From Hydractinia symbiolongicarpus (Eukaryota > Cnidaria > Hydrozoa > Anthoathecata > Hydractiniidae), in the NCBI RefSeq assembly GCF_029227915.1, contig NC_079878.1, forward strand, positions 5,952,001 through 6,016,000: DNA of 64,000 nt. Reading direction: 5' to 3'. Shown here in pieces: positions 62,836 to 64,000 of this stretch. The first letter of the stretch is position 1. Each line of letters starts with the position of its first letter. The translations under genes were made by a program, and so were the position numbers. The notes below the pieces were generated by a model, which worked only from the letters and a program-made list of their open reading frames with translations, was not told where the DNA came from and ran no database searches.

Positions 62836-63450
62836 GGTAGCTGAAAAACTTAAAAATGATTTGAGTGCGTGGTATCTAGTTGCATATATAGATTTTTTGA
62901 TACCAGTAAAAAAGATTTTTTTTTTATTCCTAGAATTCAATAATGCTTTAGGAAAGAACTATACAAGACGTATATTTATAACAGTATTTTTTAATGACAT
63001 ACTCATCCTGTATATAAATTCGGAAATAAATAAATAAATAAATACTTAGAAAAAAGGTTGGTCAAGTTGTTTTTTTATCAAAATAAAGATAAGAATAAAC
63101 TTCTAAACGTGGCTCACATTGTTTCATTTTGCTACCAATTAACTTTAAAAGTCAAAGGTAAAATCCGTAACAGACGATAAATAGTAATTTTATTACGAAT
63201 AAAAGATATTTACTTCAATAGCTACTAAGCTTAGAGTGAACTACCTCTGGTAACGGTATTTCAAAGAAATTCTATGTAAAAAGGCTGAGAGGAAATCAGT
63301 TTAAAGGCCCAAAGTCAACTGATATTTAACGTTTATCGTGGGAAGTGGCTTTGTAAAATATAAAAAAAACCTGTTGGTTTTTTAAGTGGGAGGTAGTAAT
63401 TACTAATTTTCTCTTTTTCCTGAAAAACAAAATCCAAAAAATATGGGGAA

Positions 63451-63667
63451 AATATATTTTAAATTTTTAAATAAATATATTTTAAATTTTTAAATAAATA
63501 TATTTTAAATTTTTAAATAAATATATTTTAAATTTTTAAATAAATATATTTTAAATTTTTAAATAAATATATTTTAAATTTTTAAATAAATATATTTTAA
63601 ATTTTTAAATAAATATATTTTAAATTTTTAAATAAATATATTTTAAATTTTTAAATAAATATATTTT
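63451..63667. repeat. 23 bp AT-only minisatellite, about 9.4 units
   Basis: The unit AAATATATTTTAAATTT plus TTAAAT is repeated without visible differences. Every unit is nearly self-complementary, so strand separation or cruciform formation would be easy. Confidence 0.93.
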
Positions 63668-64000
63668 ATCTCAAAATCAGTTGTTGCATCTTTACGAATT
63701 TCGAAAAATTTTAATGTAAAAAAAACAAAGAAAAGATGAGAACATTAATTTTGACCGGCTTCGACGTTCATCACAAACTCTACTGTTATCTAAATCAATA
63801 TTTTCGTTTTTTATTTGTTCTAACAATGCGCCTCAATTACAAATATATCTCTAAGGAGCAGATGAGATTTTATAAACAAAAAGTTTAAAACACGCAAACT
63901 TATTTTTTGAACAAAAGAATACAACAAGGGTTAGATGGATGTCAAGTGTAGATAGGTAAATGTTTTAAAATTATTAATTGCGAGCACAGCAGAATATTTT

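Overview
The window reads as nuclear DNA of an animal with small, intron-rich genes in AT-rich sequence full of short transposable elements. No bacterial or viral gene layout is visible. A cnidarian, probably a hydrozoan, fits best: the phosphagen kinase is an arginine kinase, the conserved genes are ordinary metazoan ones, and the repeats (tRNA-derived SINE, short TIR elements, Helitron-like arrays, Jockey/CR1-like LINE remnants) suit such a genome. The hydrozoan assignment is an inference. Every gene model below was rebuilt by hand from splice sites, reading phase and family resemblance.

Layout. 1-5.3 kb: no gene, several short TIR elements. 5.4-6.57 kb (+): a small secreted-peptide precursor with a TATA box. 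8.86-24.3 kb (-): a CTD small phosphatase (SCP/CTDSP type) in eight exons, with a 9.7 kb first intron full of LINE, SINE and Helitron remnants. 26.57-31.85 kb (-): CHMP2A/VPS2 of ESCRT-III in nine exons. 31.9-38 kb: repeats, including a 628 bp foldback element, a 189 bp perfect direct repeat and a 306 bp pure (TTA)n run. 40.4-43.4 kb (+): coatomer zeta (COPZ), with two alternative last exons. 47-53.7 kb (+): two tandem type I membrane receptors. 59.0-61.2 kb (+): a complete 357-residue arginine kinase in seven exons. 61.3-64 kb: tandem Helitron-like copies and an AT minisatellite.

The most interesting locus is 47-53.7 kb. Both genes have the same plan: signal-peptide exon, one exon carrying a domain that resembles the FAM3/ILEI (GG) fold, and one exon carrying a membrane span and a tyrosine-rich tail with ITIM-like motifs and a conserved C-terminal ITAM-like pair. 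The ectodomain exon plus about 200 bp of the following intron is 98.7% identical over 686 bp with no indel, while the membrane/tail exons have diverged strongly. This suggests recent gene conversion or segmental copying of the ectodomain only. The plan (variable ectodomain, ITAM/ITIM tail, tandem cluster) is like that of allorecognition or immune receptors, but I recognise no described family with a FAM3/ILEI-like ectodomain on such a tail. A possible orphan membrane/tyrosine-tail exon pair lies upstream at 45.1-45.8 kb.

The other genes are housekeeping functions: transcriptional phosphatase, membrane scission, COPI coat and energy buffering. There is no sign that they work together as a pathway.
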